DNA of 64,000 nucleotides. It comes from Dromaius novaehollandiae. Taxonomy: Eukaryota; Chordata; Aves; Casuariiformes; Dromaiidae. Below the pieces are notes generated by a model, which was not told the origin of the DNA, ran no database searches, and worked only from the letters and a program-made list of their open reading frames with translations. Both the position numbers and the translations under genes were made by a program. Positions 28,875 to 42,450 of the stretch are shown here, piece after piece. How positions within the stretch are numbered: the stretch's first letter is position 1; each line of letters opens with the position of its first letter. The stretch spans positions 137,536,721 through 137,600,720 of the forward strand of contig NC_088098.1 in assembly GCF_036370855.1 (NCBI RefSeq). Direction: 5' to 3'.

Positions 28875-31570
28875 CTGCAAAGATTAAGAAACTGTTAAAA
28901 AGCAGAGTCCTGAAAGAGTGAGCAGAAAGTTTTAAACACACTTACACACATGAATATCTAGGAAAATGTTAATTAAAATCCACCATCAAGTGTCACGTAC
29001 AAAAATAGGAGGACTATGCTAAATAGGTAAGGTGTAGATATTTACAGCAAGAGATCTTTTCCACAGACTGCAGTCTGCATGGCAGTAAAAGCAGTACACT
29101 GCATGAATTACTGGACTGTCACTTAAAATACTTGTCCTCATAAATCTGAAGATCTTAAGTTACAGCATAATCCTCCAAAGTTTGCACAGAATAGAGAACA
29201 AATTAGATGAATGCAATGATTCATTTACATTTACTGAAAAAAAAAATCTGTCGAAGAAAGAGGAGTGAGGATTTTGTAGAGTGCATGCCTTTATAACTAG
29301 TCATTTCAACCCCATATTTCATCAGCAAAGTTATTTTAATATATAAAAGTGAAAGAGAAGCTTTAGGAATAAAGCAGGACACTATCTATTATACTGTAAT
29401 TACTGCTGCACTTTACCCTGAGTTGTGACCAAGCAAGGAATTTTAAATCAGCTCCCAAGGAACACAGTAATCTACAGACCAAATGCAAATGCCATAATTT
29501 TGGAAGTCACATGGCTAGCTTGTTTTATTAGATAGTATTGGTACACAAGCATTCAGCATTTTTGCGAGCATGCTGTATACACTGGTGCTGAAAGAAATAC
29601 TACCATTACAACTACTACAAAAGCAAATTCTCTGCTGCTCCTTTAAATGGTACTCAAGGAAAAGGCTAAACACTGAAGCCAAGTCTACACCAACGGTTCA
29701 GTTAATAGTTAAACACTTCCCCTAGAGTAATTCAAAAAGCCTTGAAGTGCTGGTAGAGAGTCCGGCTGCCAGTATAGGGATGGTAAATTAGTGGCAACAA
29801 TGACTTTTCTTTTTTTTTTTTTTTTAGTTAGTTAGTTCATTGGTATTTTTGCCTGCCCAAGGTTTGCCCTCACTACACCAATAATTTTACAGTAACACTG
29901 CAAAAATAGAAAAATAAAGTATTTTAACCCTGGGGGTAAAGCTTCATTTTGAAGAGCCCAAACTTAAGTGGGTTTTTTTGTTTGTTTTTTAAATGAGAAC
30001 TGCTGTTTCAGTATCTACCTGACACTGAAAGAGCTCAAATTAATTCAAAGTAGGCTTCTATTAAAATAGTGCCTATTTAAAATGGAAATAGGTCATAAGT
30101 AGCCTGGCTCATCCTTCTCTGAAGGAAGGAACATGGTCTTGCTAGTTGTGATTAATGTTACTGGTATATACATCACCTGTGGAGTACGGTTATAGAATTA
30201 GTACCTGATACAAGCTGGCATATGAATCATATGATGTATGCTGCCTTAGAATCAAGGCCTGCATTAGAAGCTGAGAATTTCAGGAATTCTTTCATCTCCG
30301 GCTTTCCATTGTTGAATATTTGTTAGACACAATCTACAGCAAGGTGTTTATAAGAAATGCTTTCAAAATATAAGCGACAGTGACTGCTTCCAGTAAAAGT
30401 TCATTCAGAACAAGTAAGTTTATTCATTCTTGTACTGCATAATTAAAAACAATGTTTATAAAAATCTTCAATATTTGTACAAAGCTTACATCACAACAGT
30501 ATTGGGAAAAAAACTGCTAAAGAGCTACAAGTGGATTCTTTAGTTACCTTTCACAGAGCTACGGGATAATTGCTATGGCTCATGACATAAGCATGTACCA
30601 TTTTACATACATGTAAACAACAGCCTTACTACAATCACTGGACTATTTACATATGTTTTCCAGGTTCATGCTGAAAGTCTTTAAAATGCTCCAGTGTCTC
30701 CATTTATCTCTTAATTCCTGCTATTAGTTAAGGTTAAGTTATTTGACCTACTCCATTATATAGTAACAACTTTTTAATAAAATAGTGTGTTTGCGAGAAC
30801 AGAGGATACTGGATATTTCACCGTTTCTCCACTTCAGTGGATGGAAAAGATACAATTTTTTTTTCCTCTTCTATTGAAATCACAGCTTCTCTAAAAGACA
30901 AAATGTGAATAAGCAACCAACTTACATTCTTCAGACTGGTACTATGCACTTGTTTCTTTGGCTTCTACATTAAAGAATTGCACTTAGACTATAGTTAATA
31001 CTATGAAATTATCCATGAAGCCACATTTGAAACAAATCACAAGTAAGGAAACTGTTAAACAATATCTAGTATTTGTGTGCATCTGGAACCTGAAAAGTTA
31101 ACTTATACAGTTTAAGCTACATGGAATTTACAGCAAGATCTAGGAGATTGATGACCACAAAAATACTTACAGAGTAACTGTCTGCCCAGTGAAAGTCAGC
31201 CACGTAAACTATTAAAAGCATGTCAGACTAGAACCAAACTGGTGCAACTTTAACACAAAGGCTATAGAAGCAGTCTTCACAGTACTGATAAGCAAGTATC
31301 TCAATATGATGTTGCAAGCAACATCACTTTCCAGTACATTCAGCTTCCGCAAGTAGAAGCTGTCAGGTTCAACCAGCACTTCATATTTTTGTAAAGTTTT
31401 TAGTTTGAAATAAGTAGGAGGTATGTTCAGTCCTTTAGGCATATGCTTAGAAGCCTCACCTGAAGCTGCACAGAAGCATATTTAAAGGCAAACTTAAGTG
31501 TGTATGTTTTGAAGCAGCAAAGACTTTATATAACTACAGACAGCTTCTGTTGACTATATAACCAACTGTT

Positions 31571-31608
31571 ACATGTATTTAATCATTTGTATACATGTAT
31601 TTAATCAT
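31571..31608. repeat. 22-bp tandem duplication, 1.7 copies
   Basis: acatgtatttaatcatttgtat is followed directly by acatgtatttaatcat. A small local duplication inside the RAB9A intron with no evident function. Confidence 0.8.
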
Positions 31609-34600
31609 CTAAAGCATTTACATGATTTAGAGTATCTGCAGGATCAAGACAATAGTTTCAGCACAGTGGGCTGCTGCTGTACTTCCCCTCCCCGCCCCGA
31701 CATCTTGAAAGAAGTTATATTTTAAAAAGATTACTTTTTGTAATTAAGTTTTCTAAATTACAAAGCCCTAACACTCCAAAGACCAATGAAATAAAACACT
31801 TAAGTCATCTGCAGGATTAGTGTTACTCCTCCTGTTACATACTAAGTTCATCTGTATTATGCTTTGGGGAGAAGCATAAACCTGTCAACATCTGATACCA
31901 TATTTGTGAAGATTTATTACCTTAATTGTTCAGTTTAAATCATCATTCAGCATCTGAAAACAAAATGAAAGCTTGATTTCCAATCTGTATCTCATTGTTT
32001 TAACGAACATCAGGAACTGCAAAACACCATAGAATTACAGTTTATCACACAATGAGAAATAACTGGAACAAATATCTATTAGCTTAATGCAAAATAGTCT
32101 CAAAACCTAATGCACAAAGGAGTCTGTAAACAGAAGATTATCTCCCCTCACATCCCCTATTGTTTTAATATTTAACCCCAAACAAGAAGTCCAGAACAAA
32201 AAAGTCAAAAGCAGCCCCACTATGGTCCATTTTGATAGCAATTTCTGAATTTCCTCCTCCAGCTTCTAAGGAATCAATCTCTTAGACCACTGACTTCAGT
32301 ATTCCTTTAAATACAGGGAACACTTTCTACTAAAATATTATTTCTAACACTATCACACACCAGCAGCCAAGCAGTAATTTAACTGTCTCCTCACAGAATC
32401 TCCCCTTTAAATGGTGAATGGCAAGTCTGAAACACTTCTATTAGCAGTCTGAACATTTGATGGCAAGACTGAAAACGGCATACTAAGTCACCTCAGAAAA
32501 ATCAGTTCCTGTTACAAAAATTTTTGATTTCTAGCCCTTCAAAGGTTAGGCAGACAGATGGGACAGGGCAAGTGCGTCTCTGTCTTTATTTTCCTGATTC
32601 CATGATGGCAGCTTCAAAGCTGCCTGTTCACTTTGAGGGCAATTACCTCTTTTAACATTTAGGTACTGAGGCAACAGAAATAGATTCTTTCTCTAGAAAA
32701 CCATAGCAGTAACATGTAAGCCTAGTCTAGGAATGTCATTTTTATTATAAAAAAGTCATTAAACAGATTTAGGAGGACTTGCTTACACCAGAGAACATCA
32801 AAGGCTGCAAGAGGACAGTTATGTGCTGAACTCAAGCTTTGTCTACAGAAACGCACTGTTAGCCAACACAGTAATCACACTGTAGCTATGGTGCCAGCAA
32901 GGTACAACCTCACTTAAAACTATTACATCAACAGAGCAAGTTGAACCGATTTACAGTTCCACCTTTACTGGAGTGATACCAGGCACAGCAACAGACCAGA
33001 AAACACAGCAGCTTAATTTTTGCAGCAAGTCAGTTTTTTTGTTTGTTTGTTTTTAAATAAACTCCAGAAACTGGATTTGTTGCAACTGGACCACTGAATT
33101 CCTCCAGTATTACTGAAGAAAGAAAACAGAAGTAAGACACACTTCAAATTTTCAGACTATTGCTTCTCCAGCTGTACCTGCTTTCTATCATCTCTAGCTT
33201 GAAAACAGGCAAAAAAACTATTTAGTTTGCCATTTTCAGCAAACGGTTGCTACATAAATCACTTGCTATATGAAATAAAGACTAAACTCAAAGGCTTCCC
33301 TCAAAATATGTGGTGCTCAGTCTTTGAGGCCATTCTTTAAAGAATTTTCTTAATAAGCCTTCAGTTCTCCAATACCTGCTTAAAATTAAAGTTGTTAAGG
33401 AGTGTCAGTTGACTTGGAGATGGCGACAAATGCAAGCTAAGGCAGACTCAAGTTCGTTCCAACCAATCACACTTGTTTCACACATTCAGCCTACAGACCC
33501 GCTTAAAAGAAGACCACCTTTGTCAAACATTTAAGAAGAAACACTATATTTCAAAATATAGAGCCTTTTTACTGACAAGTACTCACAATTAGCAGTTCCA
33601 TAACACTGACAATGTTTCATAACTTCTTATGAATTCTCAAATTTACACATTAAACACATTATCAGCTTTGAAGCTTATTCGCAGTTTTCTTTACTAAGTC
33701 ATCTTCATCTGTTAAGCCACAAATATCAGACATTAATAGTTTAGAAAAAAGACACCAACATTTCAAATATTTCTTCTGGAAGAAAATACTTCCCCTGTGA
33801 TAACAGTATCAATTTACTCTCTCATAAATCACTTTTTCTTAAAGCTAACTTAAAGCTTTTGACAATATTTATGATTTTAATATGGAAAAAGTTGTTTTCT
33901 GTGGGTTGGTTGCAATAGCTCATCACATAATGACACAACTTGCTTCTCCATAGACTATCTGAAAATCACAAGAACTAGCAGAGTTGCAGCAACAGGGGCA
34001 GAATCCAGAACTAGTCAAGTGTTGAAAACTACTTTACACTCAATGTTAGTGTGGTTTTTACATCCCAAAGCCCTCAGTTACTACAGCATATTTATACTCA
34101 TCAACTACAGCAGATCTGCAAGTTTCCAAAAAGCTGAAAAGAAAGCACAGAAGCAAGTTTATCCTTTTCTTCCTCTACTCAGGCCATTCATTGTTCATGT
34201 ATTTAGAAGAAATTGGCCCATGAGAAACACTATAACAGCTGTTTTGCAAGACATGTTTGACCTTAAAATACATTTTTTTTTAAATTAAAAGGGAGGAAAC
34301 ATACAGCATTTTCACTTAATTTCTGTATGTTTTGTACTTTTGAATGCATTACAAGCTTGTACACGACACAGCCCTAAAACTGACCTTCCCTCCATAGGGG
34401 ACCTACATAAGAGCTATGTACTAATAATACTCCTTCACTAATGGCCTGACATACTCAGTGGCATCTTTCTCGAGAAACCTGGAAGCTCTTTAATCGGATG
34501 GCTTGACCTATTAAGATTCTAGTATCTTGTAAGCCTTCCTTCCTTTATATGCGATTCTGCTACTGCACAACTGTGAAAATAGTTTGGGTGTTGGATAGAT

Positions 34601-34701
34601 TTTGATTAATTTGATGACAGGTTATCAGAGACCTCCCCCCCCCCCAATCTTCCTTCCTTCTGAGTTGTCTCTAGCTCCAACTAGACTACATATACCTTAT
34701 C

Positions 34702-34824
34702 TAACACGGGAACGCCACTAACACGGGAACGCCACTAACACGGGAACGCCACTAACACGGGAACGCCACTAACACGGGAACGCCACTAACACGGGAACGC
34801 CACTAACACGGGAACGCCACTAAC
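34702..34824. repeat. 17-bp minisatellite, seven perfect copies
   Basis: The unit taacacgggaacgccac is repeated seven times without a single mismatch (34,702-34,820), followed by a 4-base partial copy. Each unit holds two CpG dinucleotides in an otherwise AT-rich intron. Perfect identity suggests recent expansion and probable length polymorphism. Confidence 0.97.
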
Positions 34825-37079
34825 TTTTGTAAGTATTTGTATTACAAACACAATTCAAACTAGCTTGACACAATAAAAAACAAACAAACAAAAATCAACA
34901 GAATGCACTGATAAAGTTGCACTCCCACTTTCCCATTACAACTCCATGCACACTGTTCCACCACACAGGGGAAATACTGGCAGTTAAGGAGATTCCCCCT
35001 CCCCTCCCACCGGCAACAAAGTGGTGTTTTGTCTCATATGTATAACCAAAAAAAAAAAAAAAAACCACACCTCAAAGAAACTCAAAAATGTTAAGTCCAA
35101 TGTAGTTCAGTGCTCTAGTTCAAACTGTTGCCCTGCCATGACTCAGGACTACGCAGGAAACAGCAGCCAAAAGCAGGAATTCCTCAAGTCTGCATAGCCC
35201 CTGGATCATGAAACTGTCCCAGCGTCTATTGCCAGATCACTCTACTTATCCGAACTCACATCTAACCACAAAACTAGATCAACAAAACTTCTCAGAAGAA
35301 ATACAGGCATTTATATCTCTGCTAATTTAATCTTGCAGAGACCTGGCCTTCACGTTCCATATCTTGTTCCCTACTTTCAAGCAGAATGGGCAGACCGTTG
35401 CTTTTTTTTTCCTGAGTTAACTAGTTTAGGTCTCTCAGCAGCTCCCAGCTGAACATCTCCCAACTGAAACATTCTGTTGTGTTCAGCCAACTCCAAAACA
35501 TCATTAGGTGCTGCTGGTCTTGCTCCAACCTTTATTTCTAAGAATTCGTGAGACCATGTTAATTGACATTCTCATTACAACCCACTTCTCTGTTACTGCT
35601 TCCACCCTCCCAGTCTCATCAAGCAGTTATTTCTGCTCATATGTGCTAATCTTTTTTCCCTTACACTAGTTTCCTCTTTCCTCCGGGGACTCTTAGCAAT
35701 AGAAGTCTGTATTGGTCAGACTACATAGTTATATTGGTAGGAATATGAATTCACAATGTTACCAAACCCCATCCCTAAGAAAGCAACAGTTATTTCTCAC
35801 TAAACCACCAGATTGTCTACACTGTAGAGAATTAAGAAAGGAGAAAAAAGAAAAGAAAAGAAGAGTATTAAAAAAAATTAAAACATTTGACATGCTTTTT
35901 TTTGGAAAGTTCTTACTCATTGTGAAATATTTATGTAAAGTTTCAGTCTTAAGGAGCTGAAAGATCTGTTTTCACAAGTTATTATTAAATTGGAAAAAAA
36001 ATACAGTTTGAAAAAAATCAAATGCCTCATTTGATCCTCAGCAATTTTTTTGCATATTTTAAAGTTTAAGAAAATTGATGGGTCATGTGAGCACTCAGAA
36101 GTGAATCATGCATGACCAGAGATCATCCTAAATTCTTTAATCCTCCTTATTTTTAACTTAATGGGAAAAAAGCTTTATTAAAAGTTAAGACAACAAACAG
36201 AACTCAATGCAACCTGAAAGACAAAAAGAGAAAAAACAAAAGAACAGCATTCAGTATAAATTCCACTTGTAATAGGGACACAGATGCAGTGCTATCCTTT
36301 GGTTAGGTTTCTCCAGGAATCAAGGTGCCAGAAAAAGTCTTATTTGGGTAAGTCCAGCAAACAGTTCTCCCTCCAGTCTGCCTTTACTGGTTGTTACTTT
36401 ATAAACCCTACTGCTCTAAAAATAAAATAAAATAAGGAAAAAAAGCAAAAAAAAACCCAGTATGGACAGTGACAATTTCAGTGCTGTACAACTTAAAAGA
36501 GTCAAGACAAATAAAAACACATGCTTATTTAGTAGAACTGTACAGAAGGGGGAAAAGAGAAGTAGGGTAGCAGATTCCAGGACACCTATCTGCAAACAAA
36601 TTAGTGTTTTGTTTAAATTCCAGAATAAAAAATTAGCCAAGGAGTTCCCTACTAACCTACCCCACTCAAATTAATAGAACTCAGTGCCCCCCACGCAGGT
36701 AGTTACATGTGATCTTGGTAGAGATGGCATTAAGATACTGCAAGAAAGCTGGTTTAAAAGGCTGCTACTTTTGTAACAGTCTGCTTTTCATTCACCTATT
36801 TTAAAGAAGTAACACTTAACATGAAATCTAGCACTGACATAAGAGACTGAACAATGCTAACCTACTGCTTTTGGCTCTCCGGCCACCGCAAAATGGAAGT
36901 TTGCATGGCCATCTACCGCGGTCACAAGAGCAACTGGCTGCCGCAGACAACAGAGCTAATTCATGCCGTCTATTCAGATCGAACTAACAATATGTTAACT
37001 ACACCGCTCAGCGTCCCCCCGGCAGCACAGAAGTGCCTCCTCCGCGCGCAGCGGCAGCACAAGGCAGTGAAGGGCTCTC

Positions 37080-38130
37080 CTTGCTTTAACCCGAGGGATG
37101 TTGCGGACGCAGGTACGAGGCCACGCTTCACCGGGCAGAGCGGGGACTGATCACGCGGCGGCCGGGGATCGCCCCGCTGGAGCTGCCTCTCCAGCGAGGC
37201 GCCGCTCGCCCGGTCACGGGATCCCCGATCACGCCACCTTCCCCCGCGGCGCGCACCAGGCTCGGGGAGCGCCCGCCGCCCGCCCACGGCTCCCGGCCAG
37301 GCCGCGCCGCCCGCCCCGACCGCGGCGCCGGCCCGCTGCCCCCGCGGGTTCGCACCGGCCACCACCGCGCAACGGCCGCGGCACCTGGCGGTGGGAAGCG
37401 GAGGGCAACCAGGCCCTGCTCGCCCCCCCCGCGCCCCCACGGCCGGCGGCGCTCGCGGCGCGGCGGCTCTGGCCGGTACACCGGCCCCGCCGCCCCGCGC
37501 GTCCCGCCGACCCCCGCAGCCGGCGGCGCTGTCCGCACCTGCCGGCGGGAAGGAGGGGATGGGGACCGCCGGAGGGAGAGCGCGAAGGACGGCCCTGCCA
37601 CGCCAGCCAATACCTGCCCGCGGGGTGGAGGCTGCCGCCAGTCTCGAGCCGCGGCTGCACCGCTACCCGAAGCCGCGACCGCTGCCGGCCACCGGAAAGG
37701 AAGAAACAACATGGCGGAGCGGGCGGGGGAGGGGGGGCGGGGCCACGTGGGCCGAGCCCAGCCGGCGGCCCCTCCCACCCGGGGCGGGGGTGTGGCTCGC
37801 GGCCCCGCCCAGGCGGGACGCGTGGGGGCGGGGCCGCGGGGGCGGGTCTGGGGCGGTTGCGCATGGCGCGGCGGCCGCTGGGCTGCGCCGTGAGCCGGGG
37901 GGCGGTGCGGCCCGGCAGGGCTACTCCCCTGCTGCCCCGGCCCCGCGTGGGGTTAAATAACCCCCGGCCGGGTGCGCGGGCGGCCTGTGCCCACGTCCTC
38001 GCGCTGCTGCCCGCGGCGCCAGGGAGCGGGCGGTTTGTGAACTGGACTGCGAGGAGCAGCCGGACTGACTGACACTTGTCACATCCTCCCTGGCCCCGCG
38101 CTCTCGGCGCTCTTCGTGTCCCTGGAGCGC
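37080..38130. promoter_or_regulatory. RAB9A: CpG island, RAB9A promoter
   Basis: A dense GC- and CpG-rich block about 9 kb upstream of the RAB9A coding exon. Near 37,691-37,718 lie CCGGAAAGGAAG (ETS type) and AACATGGCGGA (YY1 type). A CACGTG E-box lies at 37,744-37,749 beside several GGGCGG boxes. The long open frames on both strands are what very GC-rich DNA produces by chance. Confidence 0.8.
37614..37720 (-). other. RAB9A: Probable RAB9A 5' non-coding exon (upstream end approximate)
   Basis: On the minus strand GGGCAG|GTATTG at 37,614/37,613 is a good donor in the island, and the ETS and YY1 motifs just upstream suit a transcription start near 37,720. Joined to the acceptor at 28,874 it would make a non-coding first exon. 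Start position is inferred. Confidence 0.45.
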
Positions 38131-40084
38131 CTAACCTGAGGCCGAGATGCCCGGAGGTGGAATGACGGGTACAAACACACACCTAGTGCACTCACTTTAC
38201 GCCGCTTGCCGTTAAAGCAGAACATCGGGGGCCAGGGTGGGGCAAGCGCACCCAGGCGCAACCCGTGAGCTTTTCATCAACTGAAGATTCACTCTGGGAT
38301 GTTCTTAATTAAGCTTATTATCTAACTGCACTCATTTTTGACACGTTTATTGAAAGTAGCCACTCTGGAGAGGTGTGTACTGAGGGAAGCTCTTCTTTCT
38401 GGAAAGTATTTAGCAGAAATGTCTCAGGGCTGGCGATTCCCACGGAAGTCCCCATTTAGAATAAGTAGAATAAAACAAATGTCCCCTGTAAGGAGGGAAA
38501 AAATAGACTGGGATATTTTTGTTTGACCACCTGTTCATGACCAGAAAAAAAACCTTCTGGTCTTAGCAAGCTGCTATGTGGCACTTAGTATCAATAGGTT
38601 GATATAATAATGTAATAACATGATACAATAATAATGATAATGTTATCAATATATTGCCAGGTATCAATGCATGGCAACACTTCTGAGTTAGCGCTATTAC
38701 ATAACACTTAAAAGAAGATATTCTTCTGTTGTAAGAAGATACAACCTTTTTTGCTCTAGAATGCTCTGAATTATTATGCTTTAAAATTGCACCTTTATAT
38801 ATTAGTGGCAGTTGAGAGTTGTTTATTAATAGTAGTAGTATTAGTAGTATTAGTGTTATCTGCACCAGAGGCCCATATAGAGGCAGATTCATGATTGCAG
38901 GGCAGCTTCACTTTACTGCCAGAGAGATTTAAATATATATATCAACAAAAGAACTAAATACAATCTTGAAGGGTGCTGTTCAAAAGGAGTATTTAGTCAG
39001 ACACTGTTTCTGTAATCCCTCAGAAAAGGCCAACCTGACTGTAAGTTTCAACAATATTACAAGAAATAAATCTAAAGAGACTGGTGATAAGAGTATTCTC
39101 TGTGATTCTACAACACTGTAGAAGGTGGGGGCAAAATGTAAACAAAACCCAAAAAGCATTTATTTAAAGAGGTTTCCACATCATCACCAGCAATAGGTGA
39201 TTATAGACTTAAGGGAAAAGCGTTTGAGATACACCAGCCTGCTCTAACAGACTTCACATACAATAGAGGAGATGCACTGGATTTACCATTTGCACAATCA
39301 TCTCTTTTTGGATCGGATTTACAACATGGCCTAAGGAATGGAAAACAAGATTTCAGTATTATCAAAAGGAAATGCTTCCTACTGACAAGAGCAAGATTAT
39401 TAAAAGGCAGTCCATGCTAGAGGCAAATCTGATGAAAGGAGACCCATTCTTATTTAACAAAGCTGGACTTTAAAAATTTTTCAGTACTTTTTTCTTGGGA
39501 TCAGAATTTATCCAATGCTGAAGTATAATATGAGGATGTGCTGGGGGTAGAAAATGGCATAGCTAAATTATGATAATTGTGACATAAGTTTTGATCATTT
39601 ATGGTATTATTATGTGATTTGAAAAGAAAAAATAATCTGTACTTAGAAGTGGAGGAAATAATTATTTTGCATTAGTATCTTTTGGGATGAAGCTACCAAT
39701 TTTTGTTTTTTCTTCTTCTTGAGACGACCCATGTTCTCAGAACCTGGGCACATTTAGGGAAATTTTAAAATTCTAGTTAGAAACAAAATTCTTCTTCAAC
39801 TTATGTGACAAGATTTATCTTTATTTCTTTTATATTGGAACAGTAAATTAAAAAAGGAACATGGCATAATCATGGCCTGTTATTACTATGATTTTGTAGA
39901 GGTATTAATGGAGTTACTCTTATAGTTAAAATTAAGCATATAAAATTAAGCGTGCTTGAGGATCAGGAACTGAAACTGCTTTTTGCATCTCTTCCACCCT
40001 ATTATTAACGTGTATAGCAAAACAAATAGTTGCTGTAGAATGCGGAAAAACTCAAGAATGAATTATGTCCTTGACAGGCCTGTA

Positions 40085-40515
40085 ACTGTGCACCTGGAAT
40101 ACACCTGTCCCAGTGAAATACACAGCCCCAGTGTCGCGTGGGGCTGGGCAGGAATGCGCGGGGGCGGCCACCTTGGGATCCCCTTGTGCACAGGGGCCGC
40201 GTTTTGGCTCCAGCCCTCACTGGGGGGTTGCCTGCACCATGCAGCCTCCTCCATGCACCCCTGATCCCCACTTGATGCCCCGGACCGCCTTGGCCCAGCC
40301 TTGCTGCTGCGGGCTCCTCTGGTGATCACTGGACTCTGGGCTGGTCCTGATTATTGCCAGTGGGACAGCTCTGCTCTTCTCCTTCGGGTATCGGGGGACT
40401 GTGCCCCTTTTTACTGGATGCACCGCCCCAGGCTGCCTTGTCACCCTTGGCTGCTGGCCTGCCACCCCGTGCTAAGCAACCCACTCCTGCTGCTGCTTCA
40501 CAGGTGGGTGCATCG
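40085..40515. other. Isolated GC-rich block of unknown nature
   Basis: Roughly 430 bases of clearly GC-rich sequence with scattered CpGs, bounded sharply by AT-rich DNA. Several overlapping open frames of 70-90 codons exist on both strands, none recognisable. It could be a decayed transposon, an LTR-like remnant, a distal regulatory island or a non-coding exon. Confidence 0.4.
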
Positions 40516-40612
40516 GGAAGTTGATTTTGGACCAGAATAGATAATTGTTTTGATGTCACATGGGCTAGCAAATGGCTCAGAGTAACATCCCAATGGCAAA
40601 TAAAGGACATTT

Positions 40613-40632
40613 TGTGTGTGTGTGTGTGTGTG
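40613..40632. repeat. (TG)10 microsatellite
   Basis: Ten uninterrupted TG units directly after an AATAAAGGACATTT context. Confidence 0.95.
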
Positions 40633-42437
40633 TAAGAGAAAGTTCTGTATCAGCAGAGCTTGTGAATAATACTTTTTACCATCCGTAGTTGGCAAGGAGA
40701 CTTTGCCTCATCCTGGCAAGTGATGACAAGGCCTTAATAAAACATAACTTTGTCACCTCCTGGCTGAATTACAGCAGTACAAAATAAGGGGATATGAAGT
40801 CATCTGCCTTTACTGCTCTGGTAATACCAGAATACAGCAAGCCAGTCCCCAAGCAATCCAAGAAATTATCAAAGTGCTCTTGTTTTTTTTCTTATCTTAA
40901 GGCACTCAATGAACTGGGCCATTACACCCAAAAGATATCCTGAAGGACTGTGTTTCAACAAACGTGCTTCTCAGCCACAGCCTAATAGTGTTACCAGGTA
41001 AATTTTGTTCCTGAAAAAAAGTGGCTGTTTTTTTGTTTGAAGAGATACAGTTCTTGTCTTCAGTAACAAATTTACATGGCACAGCAGACTGAAATGAATA
41101 CATTTTAAATAAACAATAAACAGCACAACTTTACTTCTGGCTGGGAAAGGAAGAAAGAGGTATAAACAACAAATGGCAGCAGAATATTCCCCTGAAAAGT
41201 GCTATAATAAAGTAGTTGTGAGGGAGATATGAGAGGCCCTTAACAGACTGGAATACAATGGATCATGCAGTGAAACTCTTGGAACCAGTAGGAGTTTTGT
41301 CATTAATGTTAAGGAAGCAATATCAAGTCCTATTTATTAATAAAATACTTCTTCGTGTAATGTTTTTGCTTTTACATTAAAAATTGGGTGAAATTAATTG
41401 TGAATCTAGCTATCATCACCCTAAGCCACATATTACATGTCTTGCAGCTGTAGGCTGCTTATGCTTTGAGTGCAATCTACATCTAAAACCTTACTAACAA
41501 ATCATAGGATTCAGGAAGTAGCTGTGTACAAATTTACAGCCAGTGTTTCTGGAAAATTCCAGTGAAGACAAAGACGGACCTAAGCCTTACCCTGCGTACT
41601 CTGTTTGGAGTACCTCTAATGTCACCGTGCTGCTTTGTGGAGTAGCACCAGAGATATGCTAAACATCATACCAAAAATAATTGTCTGTGCTTCAAAAAGT
41701 TAAGAGATTTTTCCCATCAGGAACAAATGTAAAAAGGAAGTCTTCAACAACACAAAAAGAATCTATTTTTTGAAAGTTTTCCTTTTATTTTTGCTTCTGG
41801 ACTCTGACACTTCCTGTATTCCAGTTATCTGGACCCTCCTGGTGACGTGTATGCTGTGCACTTGCAAGTTGACATTTTAGAGCCATTTTGAGCCAAGGCA
41901 TACAGTCTTATCCAGTCAAACATTATAAGCCTGCTCTGTTACACAATCTAGGTAGGAACAGTATAACCTACTGACAAACCACAGCCAGGAGCAGTACTTT
42001 GCATAGTGAAACTAAGCCCATGCCTTTTCAAATAATAGCAGAAAGTCTGTATGATTTGAATGATTGTCTCTCTAACTCGGCATTGCACATCTGTAGCGCA
42101 TTCAGATACACGGTGACACGACAAATGACATCTGCTTTCTAGAAAACAGGCTCAGATACAAAAACAGATGGAAAAATGGATACAGTGGTGATGAACTGAG
42201 TTAGGTGAAGATAACAGCGTAAGATAAGACGATCAAGAAAGTAATACAATAATTGATCATTTCATATACAGTTTTATCAACTATTAAATGAAGTTATGAG
42301 CAGCACATTCATGAACATGAACTAGGCATACAGCGAAATTGAATCTGGACAAGTTTCATCAGCACTGGAACTAAGAAAGCCTGGTTTTGTACAGATTTGG
42401 GGCCTAACCATACTTGCAATGACTCCCATTCACCTTC

Positions 42438-42450
42438 CCCCCCCCCCCCC
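42438..42450. repeat. Poly-C run
   Basis: A homopolymer C tract of about 13 bases followed by GCCC; run length may be a sequencing estimate. Confidence 0.8.

Larger units (their letters stand above)
28875..37613 (-). other. RAB9A: RAB9A first intron (about 8.7 kb)
   Basis: AT-rich intron between the proposed non-coding exon in the CpG island and the coding exon. It contains a long T run (29,810-29,825), a C run near 34,636, the 17-bp minisatellite at 34,702 and an A run near 35,048. I see no coding sequence in it. Confidence 0.6.

Noticed and set aside
37098-38182. Long open frames (up to 324 codons) on both strands of the RAB9A CpG island
   Set aside because: GC-rich DNA lacks stop codons by chance. 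The frames overlap on both strands, are rich in Arg/Pro/Gly/Ala and show no recognisable domain.
40063-40610. Overlapping frames of 70-94 codons in the GC-rich intergenic block
   Set aside because: Open on both strands in several phases with no recognisable product.
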